Assembly: GCA_044356835.1 (NCBI GenBank)
Contig: JBIKVK010000014.1
Coordinates: forward strand, 1 to 28,216
From: SYIM01 sp044356835
GTDB taxonomy: Bacteria > Pseudomonadota > Gammaproteobacteria > Burkholderiales > Burkholderiaceae_E
DNA: 28,216 nt
Direction of reading: 5' to 3'
Shown here: positions 1 through 7,222 of the stretch, in pieces
How the letters are laid out: each line of letters begins with the position of its first letter
How positions within the stretch are numbered: the first letter of the stretch is position 1
Made by a program: the position numbers and the translations under genes
Notes under the pieces: model-generated
The model's input: only the letters and a program-made list of their open reading frames with translations
What the model was told of the DNA's origin: nothing
The model's database searches: none

Positions 1-352
1 GAAAGAGACGCGCTGCGTGCCATACCCGATCCGAGGCCTCGCCCAGGTCAGGACGGGGGCGCTCCACCGTGGCGGGCTCGATGCCCCCGCCCAATAACAC
101 GATCGCCTGGGCGCGGGGCGTCTGGTCCAGCGCACGATCGGAGAGCGTGCGAAACGGCCCTTCAGCAACGGCGGTGATCCAATTGCTGACGGGGGGCAGC
201 GACCAGAAGGTGAGCCAGGCGAAGGCGAGCAATCCGAGTAGGCAGGCAGACCTGCGCCAACCGAGCGCCGCCAGCACCAGCGCCAGCAGTCCCCCGATCA
301 GCGCAGCACCGAGCGGAGAAATCAGTAGCGTCAGAGCGGCCGATACGAACAT
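1..352 (-). CDS. YdcF/ElyC/SanA-type (DUF218) membrane protein, N-terminal part, cut by the window edge
   Basis: Reading leftward from an ATG at 352 gives 117 open codons that run off the window. The protein begins with two hydrophobic segments (about residues 3-30 and 36-55), as in ElyC/YdcF proteins. A soluble part follows, with the motif AIVLLGGGIEPA at 83-94 and DLGEASDRVWHAARLF at 102-117. That glycine-rich strand followed by an arginine-containing helix is the start of the DUF218 fold. Family members are inner-membrane proteins tied to envelope and cell-wall maintenance, but their biochemistry is poorly known. An in-frame TGA lies four codons upstream of the ATG, so this start is well supported. 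A GAGG ribosome site sits 7 nt before it. It lies downstream of the nitroreductase gene on the same strand, with a terminator-like hairpin between them. The family call is fairly secure; a specific function is not. Confidence 0.72.
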   Translation of the reverse strand, partial: MFVSAALTLLISPLGAALIGGLLALVLAALGWRRSACLLGLLAFAWLTFWSLPPVSNWITAVAEGPFRTLSDRALDQTPRAQAIVLLGGGIEPATVERPRPDLGEASDRVWHAARLF

Positions 353-366
353 CGGCGAGCCTCGTC

Positions 367-387
367 AAAAAAGGCGCCGGTCCGGCG
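367..387 (-). terminator. Rho-independent terminator-like hairpin between nitroreductase and YdcF-like gene
   Basis: On the minus strand a perfect 5-bp stem (CGCCG at 387-383, loop GAC, CGGCG at 379-375) is followed by CC and six T (372-367). This is the form of an intrinsic terminator and would end the nitroreductase transcript. It is unusually placed: the T-run ends only 3 nt before the ribosome-binding GAGG (363-360) of the YdcF-like gene. It could therefore also act as a leader attenuator. Confidence 0.6.
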
Positions 388-393
388 ATCGGA

Positions 394-409
394 ATCCTCG
401 CGTGAGGAT
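394..409 (-). repeat. Small inverted repeat upstream of the terminator hairpin
   Basis: ATCCTC at 394-399 and GAGGAT at 404-409 form a perfect 6-bp stem with a 4-base GCGT loop. It lies between the nitroreductase stop and the terminator-like hairpin. It may be a second RNA hairpin in the same leader/trailer. No known element was recognised. Confidence 0.4.
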
Positions 410-455
410 CCTGCCGTCCGGCCGGTTCGGCATGAGGGCCAACGGGGCAGGGGGC

Positions 456-1304
456 TTATTGCGCCTTGATGCCAAGATGATCGAGTGCCTCGCGCATGCG
501 ATGGCGTCCCGACAGGCTTTCCGGGCCGGCCACCCGGGCGCTGGCCTGCTGGGTCCAGTCGACCCGCTTCATGCCCTGCCCGGCCTGGAATGCATTCAGT
601 CGCCCGTTGTACTCCGCGACCGCAGCGGCCTCGAACTGCGTCGAATATTGCTCGCGGTGGACGATGGTCGACTGCCTCAGACGCGGTTTGATGTCGGCCG
701 GGCGGCTTGGATCGGGGTATCCCACGCACAAGCCGAACACCGCCATTGAATCGGGCGGCAGCGCGAGTTCGGCGGCCACCTCCTCGGGGCGATTGCGGAT
801 TGCCCCGATGTAGACCCCGCCCAAACCCAGCGACTCAGCCGCAACCACGGCGTTCTGCGCCGCGAGGGCGGCGTCGATGGCTGCAACAAGAAACATCTCG
901 AGAAATCGGTTGCCGTCCGCCTTCTTGCCTTGACCTTCGGCAACGCGATCGAGCCTGGAAAGATCGGCGATCCAGACAAGAAAGAGCGGGCACTGCCGGA
1001 TGTGGGCCTGGTCTGCGGCCAGGACCGAAAGACGCTGCTTGCGCGCCGCATCCTCGACGGCCACGACGCTCCAGGCCTGCAAATTGGATGAAGTGGCCGC
1101 CGATTGGGCGGCCGCGACCATCAGTTCGAGGGCTCCGGGCGGAAGCGGTTTGTCCAGATAAGAGCGCACCGAGCGATGGCGCAGTAGCGCGTCGATCACG
1201 CTGCTCGCAGGCATGCTCGGCAGGCCCGCGTCCGCGCCATAGCGCTGAGCGAGCGCGTCGGCACGCGGGAGAGTCAGCATCGGGGAGGACATCGCGTCGT
1301 TCAT
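456..1304 (-). CDS. NfsA-like NAD(P)H-dependent flavin oxidoreductase (nitroreductase family)
   Basis: This 282-residue cytoplasmic protein matches the nitroreductase superfamily, most like the NfsA branch. These FMN enzymes reduce nitroaromatics, quinones and related electrophiles with NAD(P)H. Visible family marks are RHRSVRSY at 42-49 (FMN phosphate contacts), QSAATSSNLQ at 67-76, ESLGLGGVYIGAIRN at 157-171, and KPRLRQSTIVHREQY at 206-220 near the C-terminal arm. The length fits NfsA/Frp types better than the shorter NfsB types. The ATG at 1304 has only a weak GGA upstream; the Met at residue 5 is an alternative start. It is divergent from the DUF2256/photolyase block and probably transcribed alone, ending at the hairpin at 367-387. 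The natural substrate is not evident. Confidence 0.85.
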   Translation of the reverse strand: MNDAMSSPMLTLPRADALAQRYGADAGLPSMPASSVIDALLRHRSVRSYLDKPLPPGALELMVAAAQSAATSSNLQAWSVVAVEDAARKQRLSVLAADQAHIRQCPLFLVWIADLSRLDRVAEGQGKKADGNRFLEMFLVAAIDAALAAQNAVVAAESLGLGGVYIGAIRNRPEEVAAELALPPDSMAVFGLCVGYPDPSRPADIKPRLRQSTIVHREQYSTQFEAAAVAEYNGRLNAFQAGQGMKRVDWTQQASARVAGPESLSGRHRMREALDHLGIKAQ

Positions 1305-1339
1305 TGAGAGATTCCATGAGATTCGGGTGGGAGTGCGGA

Positions 1340-1345
1340 ATTGTA
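1340..1345 (-). promoter_or_regulatory. Possible -10 box for the nitroreductase gene
   Basis: The minus strand reads TACAAT, one mismatch from the sigma-70 -10 consensus, about 36 bases before the ATG at 1304. A weak -35 candidate (TGGCGA, three of six matches) lies 17 nt further upstream. The rest of the 141-base divergent gap (1305-1445) shows no clear operator. Confidence 0.4.
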
Positions 1346-1445
1346 GTGCCTGGGCCGGTCACTCGCCATGTGGGGCCGCCTCGGGCGGGCTGCGCGCAAA
1401 GTCCCCACGCTGGCGCTGGTTGCGATGCCCGCCTAGCATCGCGTC

Positions 1446-1607
1446 ATGTTCAAAGGCAACAAATCATTTCTGCCCAGCAAGGCCTGTCAGCGCTGCGGCC
1501 GTCCGATGACCTGGCGCAAATCCTGGGCGGCCCATTGGGAACAGGTCCGTTATTGCTCGGAGCGATGCCGTCGCGGCGGCTCGGCGGGCTCGGGGCCGCG
1601 ACGCTGA
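1446..1607 (+). CDS. DUF2256 family small cysteine protein
   Basis: This is a 53-residue protein. It contains the DUF2256 pattern: LPSKACQRCGRPMTWRK near residues 9-25, a tryptophan-rich middle, then VRYCSERCRR at 34-43. Two cysteine pairs (C14/C17 and C37/C41) suggest a small zinc-ribbon-like metal site. DUF2256 proteins are widespread, uncharacterised and often encoded beside photolyase/cryptochrome genes. Here the next gene is an iron-sulfur photolyase 83 bases downstream. No Shine-Dalgarno sequence precedes the ATG. A TAGCAT box at 1434-1439 lies 6 nt before it, so translation could be leaderless. Its function is unknown; a link to the photolyases is inferred from position. Confidence 0.85.
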   Translation: MFKGNKSFLPSKACQRCGRPMTWRKSWAAHWEQVRYCSERCRRGGSAGSGPRR

Positions 1608-1690
1608 CGCGCGCCGGCCGAGCGTCCCTGATTCTTTCGTTTTTTCGCGGCACCCCTGCCCTGACTATTTCCCAATCCAATTCTGTTCCG

Positions 1691-3274
1691 ATGTCCAACC
1701 CGCCGCTTCGCAATCTGGTTGTTGTGCTCGGTGATCAACTCGATCACGAGAGTGCCGCCTTTGATGGGTTCGACCCTCGCGTTGATCGCGTCTGGATGTG
1801 CGAGGCACGCGACGAATCTGAGGCTACCTGGAGCAGTCTGCAGCGGATTGCAGTGTTTCTCGCGGCGATGCGTCACTTCGCTGAAAGCTTGCGGGCGCGG
1901 GGCTGGACGGTCGATTACCGAACGACCGACGGCTCGATCGATCAGGCGCTGCAGGCCGACCTCATCGGTTCGACGCCCACCTCGGTCGTTTGGGTCGAGC
2001 CAGGCGAGTGGCGATTGCGCGAAGCACTGCGCGCTGCATGTTCGGCAGCAGGGGTCGCGGTGTCCGAGCGTACGGATCGCCACTTCCTCTGCAGCCTCAG
2101 CGAATTCGTACGCCACGCTCAAGGGCGCAAGCAACTCCGGCTCGAATATTTCTATCGGGAACTGCGGACTCGGCACCGAGTCTTGATGGTCGATGCCGAG
2201 ACGGGCGAGCCGGCCAGCGCGACCACCCGCAAGCTCGAGCCCGCCGGGGGGCAGTGGAACTTCGATGAGGCCAACCGTGAGGCCTTTCCAGCGACCGGGC
2301 CCGGAGCCGTTCCTGCACCCCTTCGCTTCGATCCGGACCCCCTGACCCGAGCTGTGATCGACGAGGTGCGAGCGCGCTATTCCGATCATCCCGGGCAGCT
2401 GGACGAATTCGGCTGGCCGGTCCAGCGCGAGCAGGCTCTTGGCGTGCTGGCCGATTTCATCGACCACCGCTTGCCGCAATTCGGTCGCTGGCAGGATGCG
2501 ATGTGGGCGGGCGAGCCCTGGCTGTGGCACTCGCACCTGTCGGTGGCCCTGAACCTCAAGCTGATCAGTCCGCGCGAAGTGATTGCAGCGGCCGAGGCGG
2601 CATGGCGGTCCGGCCGGGCTCCGATCGCGGCGGTCGAAGGCTTTGTCCGTCAGATCCTGGGTTGGCGGGAATATGTTCGGGGCATCTACTGGCTGAAGAT
2701 GCCCGACTATCTGGAGATGAATGCGCTGCAGGCGTCCGAGCCATTGCCCGGCTGGTATTGGACGGGTGACACTCCGATGGCCTGTGTACGCAATGCCCTT
2801 GGCCAAACCCTGCGGCTGGGCTACGCACACCATATCCAACGCCTGATGGTGACCGGGCTTTATGCGCTGCTCTACGGGGTCGACCCGAAGGCGGTCCACC
2901 GGTGGTATCTGGCCGTCTACGTCGATGCGATCGAATGGGTTGAGCTGCCCAACACGCTGGGCATGAGCCAATATGCCGACGGCGGGCTGATGGCAAGCAA
3001 GCCCTACGCGGCGACCGGCAAGTACATCGAGCGAATGAGCAATCACTGCGGGCATTGCCCGTTTCGTCCCGATCGTCGAACCGGATCCCAAGCCTGTCCC
3101 TTCACGACCCTTTATTGGGATTTTCTGCTGCGTCACGAGGCGCGTTTCGCGGAGCATCCCCGCATGGCCCTGCAGGTCAAGAACCTGAAGCGGATCGACG
3201 AGTCCGAGCGCGCTGCCATCCGGGAGCGCATTGCGCAGTTGCGTCAAATGCCCGGGGTCGGTCATGCCGCCTGA
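1691..3274 (+). CDS. Iron-sulfur photolyase of the PhrB / FeS-BCP class (prokaryotic (6-4) photolyase/cryptochrome)
   Basis: This 527-residue flavoprotein is predicted to repair UV-induced (6-4) photoproducts using light. The N-terminal alpha/beta domain starts at NLVVVLGDQLDHES (8-21), the hallmark of this class. The C-terminal half carries the FAD/4Fe-4S domain. Four cysteines at C365, C453, C456 and C469 have spacings 88, 3 and 13. These equal the spacings I recall for the cluster ligands of Agrobacterium PhrB (C350, C438, C441, C454). The PhrB active-site histidine pair is matched by H380-H381 in GYAHHIQRLM. The reading frame stays open far upstream, but homology begins at this ATG, so 1691 was chosen; no strong ribosome site is visible. 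Its 3' end overlaps the next photolyase-like gene by 11 bases, suggesting co-expression. A sensory cryptochrome role is an alternative. Confidence 0.92.
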   Translation: MSNPPLRNLVVVLGDQLDHESAAFDGFDPRVDRVWMCEARDESEATWSSLQRIAVFLAAMRHFAESLRARGWTVDYRTTDGSIDQALQADLIGSTPTSVVWVEPGEWRLREALRAACSAAGVAVSERTDRHFLCSLSEFVRHAQGRKQLRLEYFYRELRTRHRVLMVDAETGEPASATTRKLEPAGGQWNFDEANREAFPATGPGAVPAPLRFDPDPLTRAVIDEVRARYSDHPGQLDEFGWPVQREQALGVLADFIDHRLPQFGRWQDAMWAGEPWLWHSHLSVALNLKLISPREVIAAAEAAWRSGRAPIAAVEGFVRQILGWREYVRGIYWLKMPDYLEMNALQASEPLPGWYWTGDTPMACVRNALGQTLRLGYAHHIQRLMVTGLYALLYGVDPKAVHRWYLAVYVDAIEWVELPNTLGMSQYADGGLMASKPYAATGKYIERMSNHCGHCPFRPDRRTGSQACPFTTLYWDFLLRHEARFAEHPRMALQVKNLKRIDESERAAIRERIAQLRQMPGVGHAA

Positions 3275-4478
3275 GCGATCGCCGTCGGTATCAGAGAGCC
3301 TGTTCGAGACTGATCGGGACCGGACGTTCGAACCGACGCGTGAGGCGGCCCTCGAGCGCCTCGGGGCGTTTCGGCCTCGCGACTATCCGCGTACGCGCAA
3401 CCACCTTGAAGGAACGGTGTCGGGGCTGTCTCCCTACATCACCCATGGTCTGGTGACGCTGCCCGAGGTCTACCGTTCGATCGACGAACGTCACGGGATC
3501 GGAGCCCAGCACAAATTCACCTATGAGCTGGGATGGCGCGAGTTCTTCCATCACCAGTGGGCCCATCACGGAGACGCGATCTTTTCCTCAATGCGGCCCG
3601 GAGTGCTTCCAGATAGCGCATATGCGATGGAATTGCCTCAGGACCTGCGCGCGGGCTCCACCGGTGTGCCCGTGGTCGACCGGGCTGTGGCCGAACTCTA
3701 CCGAACCGGCTGGTTGCATAACCATGCCAGGATGTGGCTGGCCTCCTACACGGTCCATGTGCGCAAGGTGTACTGGCGGGTTGCGGCCGACTGGATGTAT
3801 GGCCATCTGCTCGATGGCGACCTTGCGTCCAACCACCTGTCCTGGCAGTGGGTAGCGGGTACCGCGAGTCACAAGCCTTATCTGTTCAACGCTGAGAACG
3901 TTGCCCGCTACGCACCCCGTTCCTGGCACAGCTTCGGTACAGTCGTGGATTGCAGCTATGAAACCCTGGACCGGCTCGCGCGATCCTTGGATCCGCAGGC
4001 TGGTCCGGTGTGTCGTGAGGCCGGTCGCCCGGGGGCATCCGGCAGGCAGTTGCCTGTCCTCTGCCGCGAGCCCCCGCTCCTTGCCGAACCCCCTGTGCGC
4101 CTGCCTGAGGCTGAACTGGACGATACGGGAGGGTATTGGATGATTCATCCCTGGGCGATCCGCCCCGCTCCGGCCGGCCGGCGCGCGATCGGCGTACTCT
4201 GTGCGCCCTTTCATGCGCGATGGCCTTGGAGCGAACTTCGTTGGCGCTTCGTCATTCAAGCACTCGAATCGGTGTGTGAGCGTATCGTCTGGTGCGAACG
4301 TCCGGATCGACCCGATCTGTGGTCAGCGGTCGGCGGGTCGGTCAGCGACCCGCACCTTGCGCCCTGGATGCCCGCCCGGGCTGCGTGGGCCAGTCAACCA
4401 AGACTTTTTCATTGGCCTGATCGACCCTGCCGGTCGTTTTCAGACTTCTGGCATCGGGCGCGGCTCGCCTCCGTGTGA
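3264..4478 (+). CDS. Photolyase-like protein with FAD domain only and a C-terminal extension
   Basis: This 404-residue protein contains the FAD-binding catalytic domain of DNA photolyases without the usual N-terminal antenna alpha/beta domain. Family marks are TVSGLSPYITHG (51-62), YELGWREFFHH (87-97), GVPVVDRAVAELYRTGWLHN (134-153), and DGDLASNHLSWQW (184-196) with KPYLFN (204-209), matching the FAD pocket and active-site helices. A proline/arginine-rich linker follows (about 235-288). Residues 289-400 form an extension with WMIHPWAIRP, a possible strand-helix-strand unit, and RSFSDFWHRAR. The start ATG overlaps the upstream photolyase by 11 bases; an earlier in-frame start at 3231 would lie inside that gene and is less likely. 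It may be a repair enzyme using another pigment or partner, or a non-repair flavoprotein. The domain call is firm; the activity is not. Confidence 0.82.
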   Translation: MPPERSPSVSESLFETDRDRTFEPTREAALERLGAFRPRDYPRTRNHLEGTVSGLSPYITHGLVTLPEVYRSIDERHGIGAQHKFTYELGWREFFHHQWAHHGDAIFSSMRPGVLPDSAYAMELPQDLRAGSTGVPVVDRAVAELYRTGWLHNHARMWLASYTVHVRKVYWRVAADWMYGHLLDGDLASNHLSWQWVAGTASHKPYLFNAENVARYAPRSWHSFGTVVDCSYETLDRLARSLDPQAGPVCREAGRPGASGRQLPVLCREPPLLAEPPVRLPEAELDDTGGYWMIHPWAIRPAPAGRRAIGVLCAPFHARWPWSELRWRFVIQALESVCERIVWCERPDRPDLWSAVGGSVSDPHLAPWMPARAAWASQPRLFHWPDRPCRSFSDFWHRARLASV

Positions 4479-4505
4479 CGAGGCTCAGGGGTTTCCGCGT
4501 TTGAG

Positions 4506-4535
4506 GCGGGGAATCTTTCCGCAGGCGGTCCCCGC
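4506..4535 (+). repeat. Inverted repeat between photolyase-like gene and htpX
   Basis: GCGGGGA at 4506-4512 and TCCCCGC at 4529-4535 form a perfect 7-bp stem with a 16-base loop. No T-run follows, so it is a weak terminator candidate for the upstream gene. It lies just before a possible htpX -10 box and could equally be an operator. Confidence 0.4.
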
Positions 4536-4539
4536 TTGC

Positions 4540-4545
4540 TACGAT
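4540..4545 (+). promoter_or_regulatory. Possible htpX -10 box
   Basis: TACGAT lies 35 bases before the htpX start codon. The matching -35 region (TTCCGC or TTTCCG) is poor. In E. coli htpX belongs to the heat-shock/envelope-stress regulon, but no convincing heat-shock sigma-factor site was seen here. Confidence 0.3.
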
Positions 4546-4580
4546 TCGGTTTTCGATTGTCTCCATTCGGAGTTCAAACC

Positions 4581-5456
4581 ATGAAGCGCGTCATCCTGTT
4601 CGTTCTGACCAACCTGGCCGTGATGTTGGTGTTGAGCGTTGTCGTCTCGGTTCTCGGGCTCAATCGATTCCTCACCAGCCAGGGCCTCAATCTCGGGATG
4701 CTCCTGATCTTTGCGGCGATCATGGGCTTCGGTGGTGCCTTCATTTCGCTCCTGATCAGCAAGCCCATGGCGAAATGGTCGACCGGTGCCGTGCTCATCA
4801 ATGATTCACCCGACCCCGGGCATCAGTGGATTGTCCGCACTGTGGCCCGGTTCTCAGAGAAAGCGGGGATCAGCATGCCCGAGGTGGCGGTGTATGAGGG
4901 AGAGCCCAACGCCTTCGCGACGGGTGCCTTTCGAAATTCTGCCCTGGTCGCAGTTTCGACGGGTCTTCTGCAGTCGATGAGCCGTGATGAGGTGGAGGCC
5001 GTGATCGGCCACGAGGTGGCTCACGTTGCCAACGGCGATATGGTGACGATGACCCTGATCCAGGGTGTGATGAATACTTTTGTGGTGTTCATCTCCAGAG
5101 TGGTGGGTTACGTCGTCGATCGCATCATCCTGCGTAACCAGGACGATGCCCCCGGGATCGGTTACTACGTGACGACGATTGTCATGGATATCTTTCTGGG
5201 CGTGCTCGCCGCGATCGTGGTCGCCTGGTTTTCGCGGCAGCGCGAGTTCCGCGCCGACGCCGGCGCGGCTCAGTTGATGGGCCAGCGCAACTCCATGATC
5301 AATGCGCTCGCACGTCTGGGCAAACTCGATCCGGGCGAGATGCCCAAGACCGTCCAGAACATGGGCATCAGCTCGCGTCCGAGTGGACTGATGGCCCTGT
5401 TCTCCAGCCATCCCCCGATCGAGGATCGGATTCGCGCGCTTGAGCAGCGGGGCTGA
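4581..5456 (+). CDS. htpX: HtpX membrane zinc metalloprotease
   Basis: At 291 residues this is nearly the length of E. coli HtpX (293). HtpX is an M48 protease of the inner membrane that degrades damaged membrane proteins alongside FtsH. The sequence shows two N-terminal membrane segments (about 5-26 and 38-60) and the zinc motif HEVAH at 144-148. Two further hydrophobic stretches follow (about 160-180 and 196-217), then QREFRADAGAA at 220-230, where E222 is the expected third zinc ligand. The family ending SSHPPIEDRI is at 275-284. The start ATG has GGAG 8 nt upstream; an earlier in-frame ATG at 4536 would add residues absent from the family. It appears to be a stand-alone gene between the photolyase block and the transporter operon. 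Confidence 0.97.
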   Translation: MKRVILFVLTNLAVMLVLSVVVSVLGLNRFLTSQGLNLGMLLIFAAIMGFGGAFISLLISKPMAKWSTGAVLINDSPDPGHQWIVRTVARFSEKAGISMPEVAVYEGEPNAFATGAFRNSALVAVSTGLLQSMSRDEVEAVIGHEVAHVANGDMVTMTLIQGVMNTFVVFISRVVGYVVDRIILRNQDDAPGIGYYVTTIVMDIFLGVLAAIVVAWFSRQREFRADAGAAQLMGQRNSMINALARLGKLDPGEMPKTVQNMGISSRPSGLMALFSSHPPIEDRIRALEQRG

Positions 5457-5490
5457 GGCTCCACGGGGATCCCTCCAGGAGCCCCGCTCC
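5448..5490 (+). terminator. GC-rich hairpin at the end of htpX, weak terminator candidate
   Basis: CGGGGCT (5448-5454, overlapping the htpX stop) can pair with AGCCCCG (5480-5486). A smaller hairpin GGAGC-CCC-GCTCC lies at 5478-5490. Neither is followed by a T-run, so intrinsic termination is doubtful. The remaining gap to 5607 holds a possible promoter. Confidence 0.3.
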
Positions 5491-5515
5491 CAGGTCGTTC
5501 GCGATCATCCAGGGC

Positions 5516-5544
5516 TTGGATTGTCTTGGAGCCCGTGATACCGT
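5516..5544 (+). promoter_or_regulatory. Possible promoter of the peptide-type ABC importer operon
   Basis: TTGGAT (5516-5521) and TACCGT (5539-5544) are separated by exactly 17 bases, about 64 bases before the start of the binding-protein gene. Each box matches the sigma-70 consensus at only three positions, so this is a candidate from spacing and place. Confidence 0.28.
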
Positions 5545-5607
5545 TGCCGCGGTTTGCGAATCTGGATCGTTGTCCGGATTCGCCGAGAGTCTCGAGGGAG
5601 CAAAACA

Positions 5608-7182
5608 ATGAATCGTAGGGGCCTGATCAAACTCGCATCGGCATCCCTGGCGTCGTCTTCGATGCCGGCTTTCGTCAGTGCGCAGCAGTCCGGAGGGGTT
5701 TTGACGGTGGTTTATACCGTCGAAACCAATGCAGTTTTCGCTCCGGGCGGCGGTGGCGGTAACCCTCTGCTGGTTTCGACCAAGATCCTCGAACGCCTGG
5801 TTCGCCTGGAGAAAGACGGTTCATTCACGGGGCAGCTGGCCCGGAGCTGGGCGGTCAGCGATGGCGGGAAGCGATTCACCTTTCAGCTCCGTCCGGGTGT
5901 GAGCTGGCACGACGGCAAGCCGTTGACCGCCGACGACGCGGTGTTCAACGTGATGCAGCATTGGAAGCCCTTCAGTGGCAATCCGGCTCTGCGAGGGATC
6001 TCAAACGCGAGCGCGCCCGATCCGCAGACCCTGGTGATCGAATACGACAGCCCGGTGCCTCTGTTTCTGGTACTCGCATCCCTGGGCGGGACCGAGGCCC
6101 AGATGATCCCCAAGCACCTCTACGACGGAACCGACATCCGTACCAACAAGACCAATGCGGCTCCGGTTGGGACGGGTCCGTTCCGGTTCGTCGAGTGGCG
6201 GCGCGGATCGCATGTCGAGCTGCGTCGCAACCCGACCTACTGGGAGGCTGGGCGTCCGAGGCTCGAAGCCATCTTCATCCGTTACCTGCAGGATCCTGCA
6301 GCGCGGGCCAGTGCTTTCGAAACGGGCGCCGCGCAACTCGGGGTGGGGTCGCCCTTTTCTCCGGCCGATCTCGGCCGGCTTTCAGCCGACCAGAGATTTG
6401 CTGCAACCGACGAGGGCGGTCTCCAGGAATTCATGGTGATGGAGATGAATACCCGCACGCCTGTGCTGGCGGATCGTCGGGTTCGTCAGGCCATCGCGCA
6501 TGCGGTCAATCGGCGCTTCGTGATCGACACCCTCATGAATGGCTTCGGTGTCGAAGCCAATGGCACGGTCTCCCCCGTTTACCGCAATTTCTACAACGCC
6601 AAAGCCCCCAGCTATTCCTTTGATCCCGCGCGTTCGCGAGCACTGCTCGACCAGGCGGGGCATCCGGTCAAGGCCGACGGCAAGCGCTTCAACCTGCGTC
6701 TGGTGATTGGTCCCTGGTATCCGGAAAACGTGAGGATGGGGCCCTACCTGAAGCAGGTGCTCGAAGAGGTTGGCATTGGCATCACTCTGATGACGCCGGA
6801 CCGTGCGGGAGCGATCCGTCAGATCTACACAAACTACGAGTTCGACCTGACGATCAGCAATAACGTCTCTTACGCTGATCCGCTGATGCGCAGCATCATG
6901 CTCTACACGACCAGCAACATCACCGCGACACCGTTCCGCAATGCCTCCGGGTACAGCAACCCGACCCTGGACAAGCTGGTGGCCGAGGCCGCGGTCGAGA
7001 CTGACGTGGCGCGTCGTCGGACCACACTGGATGAAGTTCAGCGGATTGCTGCCGAAGATCTCCCTGTGTATGTGATCGCCTACAAGCGCAACATGACGCT
7101 CGCGCATCGAAGCGTCCAGGAGCATTCGATTCTGCCCGAGTGGATGTACGACACCTGGAAGGACCTCTGGCTGCGCCGCTGA
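5608..7182 (+). CDS. Periplasmic substrate-binding protein of a peptide/nickel-type ABC importer (SBP family 5)
   Basis: This 524-residue secreted protein should bind the imported solute and deliver it to the permeases. Its N-terminus, NRRGLIK at 2-8 followed by a short hydrophobic stretch and a VSA-QQ cleavage region near 24-25, resembles a twin-arginine signal peptide. The mature part has the family 5 pattern: ARSWAVSDGGKRFTFQLRPG, WHDGKPLTADD, PVGTGPFRFVEWRRG, LRRNPTYW, and late DVARRRTTLDEVQRIAAEDLPV. The start has GAGGGAG 7 nt upstream. Four transporter genes follow on the same strand in close order. The ligand is not predictable from family membership, because these proteins bind peptides, opines, glutathione, nickel and others. 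Linked genes hint at an acylated or amide-containing compound (inference). Confidence 0.93.
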   Translation: MNRRGLIKLASASLASSSMPAFVSAQQSGGVLTVVYTVETNAVFAPGGGGGNPLLVSTKILERLVRLEKDGSFTGQLARSWAVSDGGKRFTFQLRPGVSWHDGKPLTADDAVFNVMQHWKPFSGNPALRGISNASAPDPQTLVIEYDSPVPLFLVLASLGGTEAQMIPKHLYDGTDIRTNKTNAAPVGTGPFRFVEWRRGSHVELRRNPTYWEAGRPRLEAIFIRYLQDPAARASAFETGAAQLGVGSPFSPADLGRLSADQRFAATDEGGLQEFMVMEMNTRTPVLADRRVRQAIAHAVNRRFVIDTLMNGFGVEANGTVSPVYRNFYNAKAPSYSFDPARSRALLDQAGHPVKADGKRFNLRLVIGPWYPENVRMGPYLKQVLEEVGIGITLMTPDRAGAIRQIYTNYEFDLTISNNVSYADPLMRSIMLYTTSNITATPFRNASGYSNPTLDKLVAEAAVETDVARRRTTLDEVQRIAAEDLPVYVIAYKRNMTLAHRSVQEHSILPEWMYDTWKDLWLRR

Positions 7183-7222
7183 CCGATTTCCTCGGTCGTT
7201 GATCTTCCGCTGGCCTCAGGTG

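Noticed and set aside
69..749. 226-residue open frame on the plus strand at the left end
   Set aside because: It crosses the start of the YdcF-like gene and the 3' end of the nitroreductase gene, and shows no domain.
707..1690. Upstream extension of the photolyase frame, making an apparent 855-residue protein
   Set aside because: The extra 328 residues run antisense through the nitroreductase gene, over DUF2256, and are low-complexity Arg/Pro/Ala. Photolyase homology starts only at the ATG at 1691.
1608..1690. Possible terminator (GC palindrome followed by T-rich TTTCGTTTTTT) between DUF2256 and the photolyase
   Set aside because: The T-run starts well after the palindrome and the best stem has mismatches, so intrinsic termination is not supported.
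1550..3265. 571-residue open frame on the minus strand
   Set aside because: It lies entirely opposite the iron-sulfur photolyase and reads as a shadow with no recognisable domain. It is a by-product of G/C-rich third codon positions.
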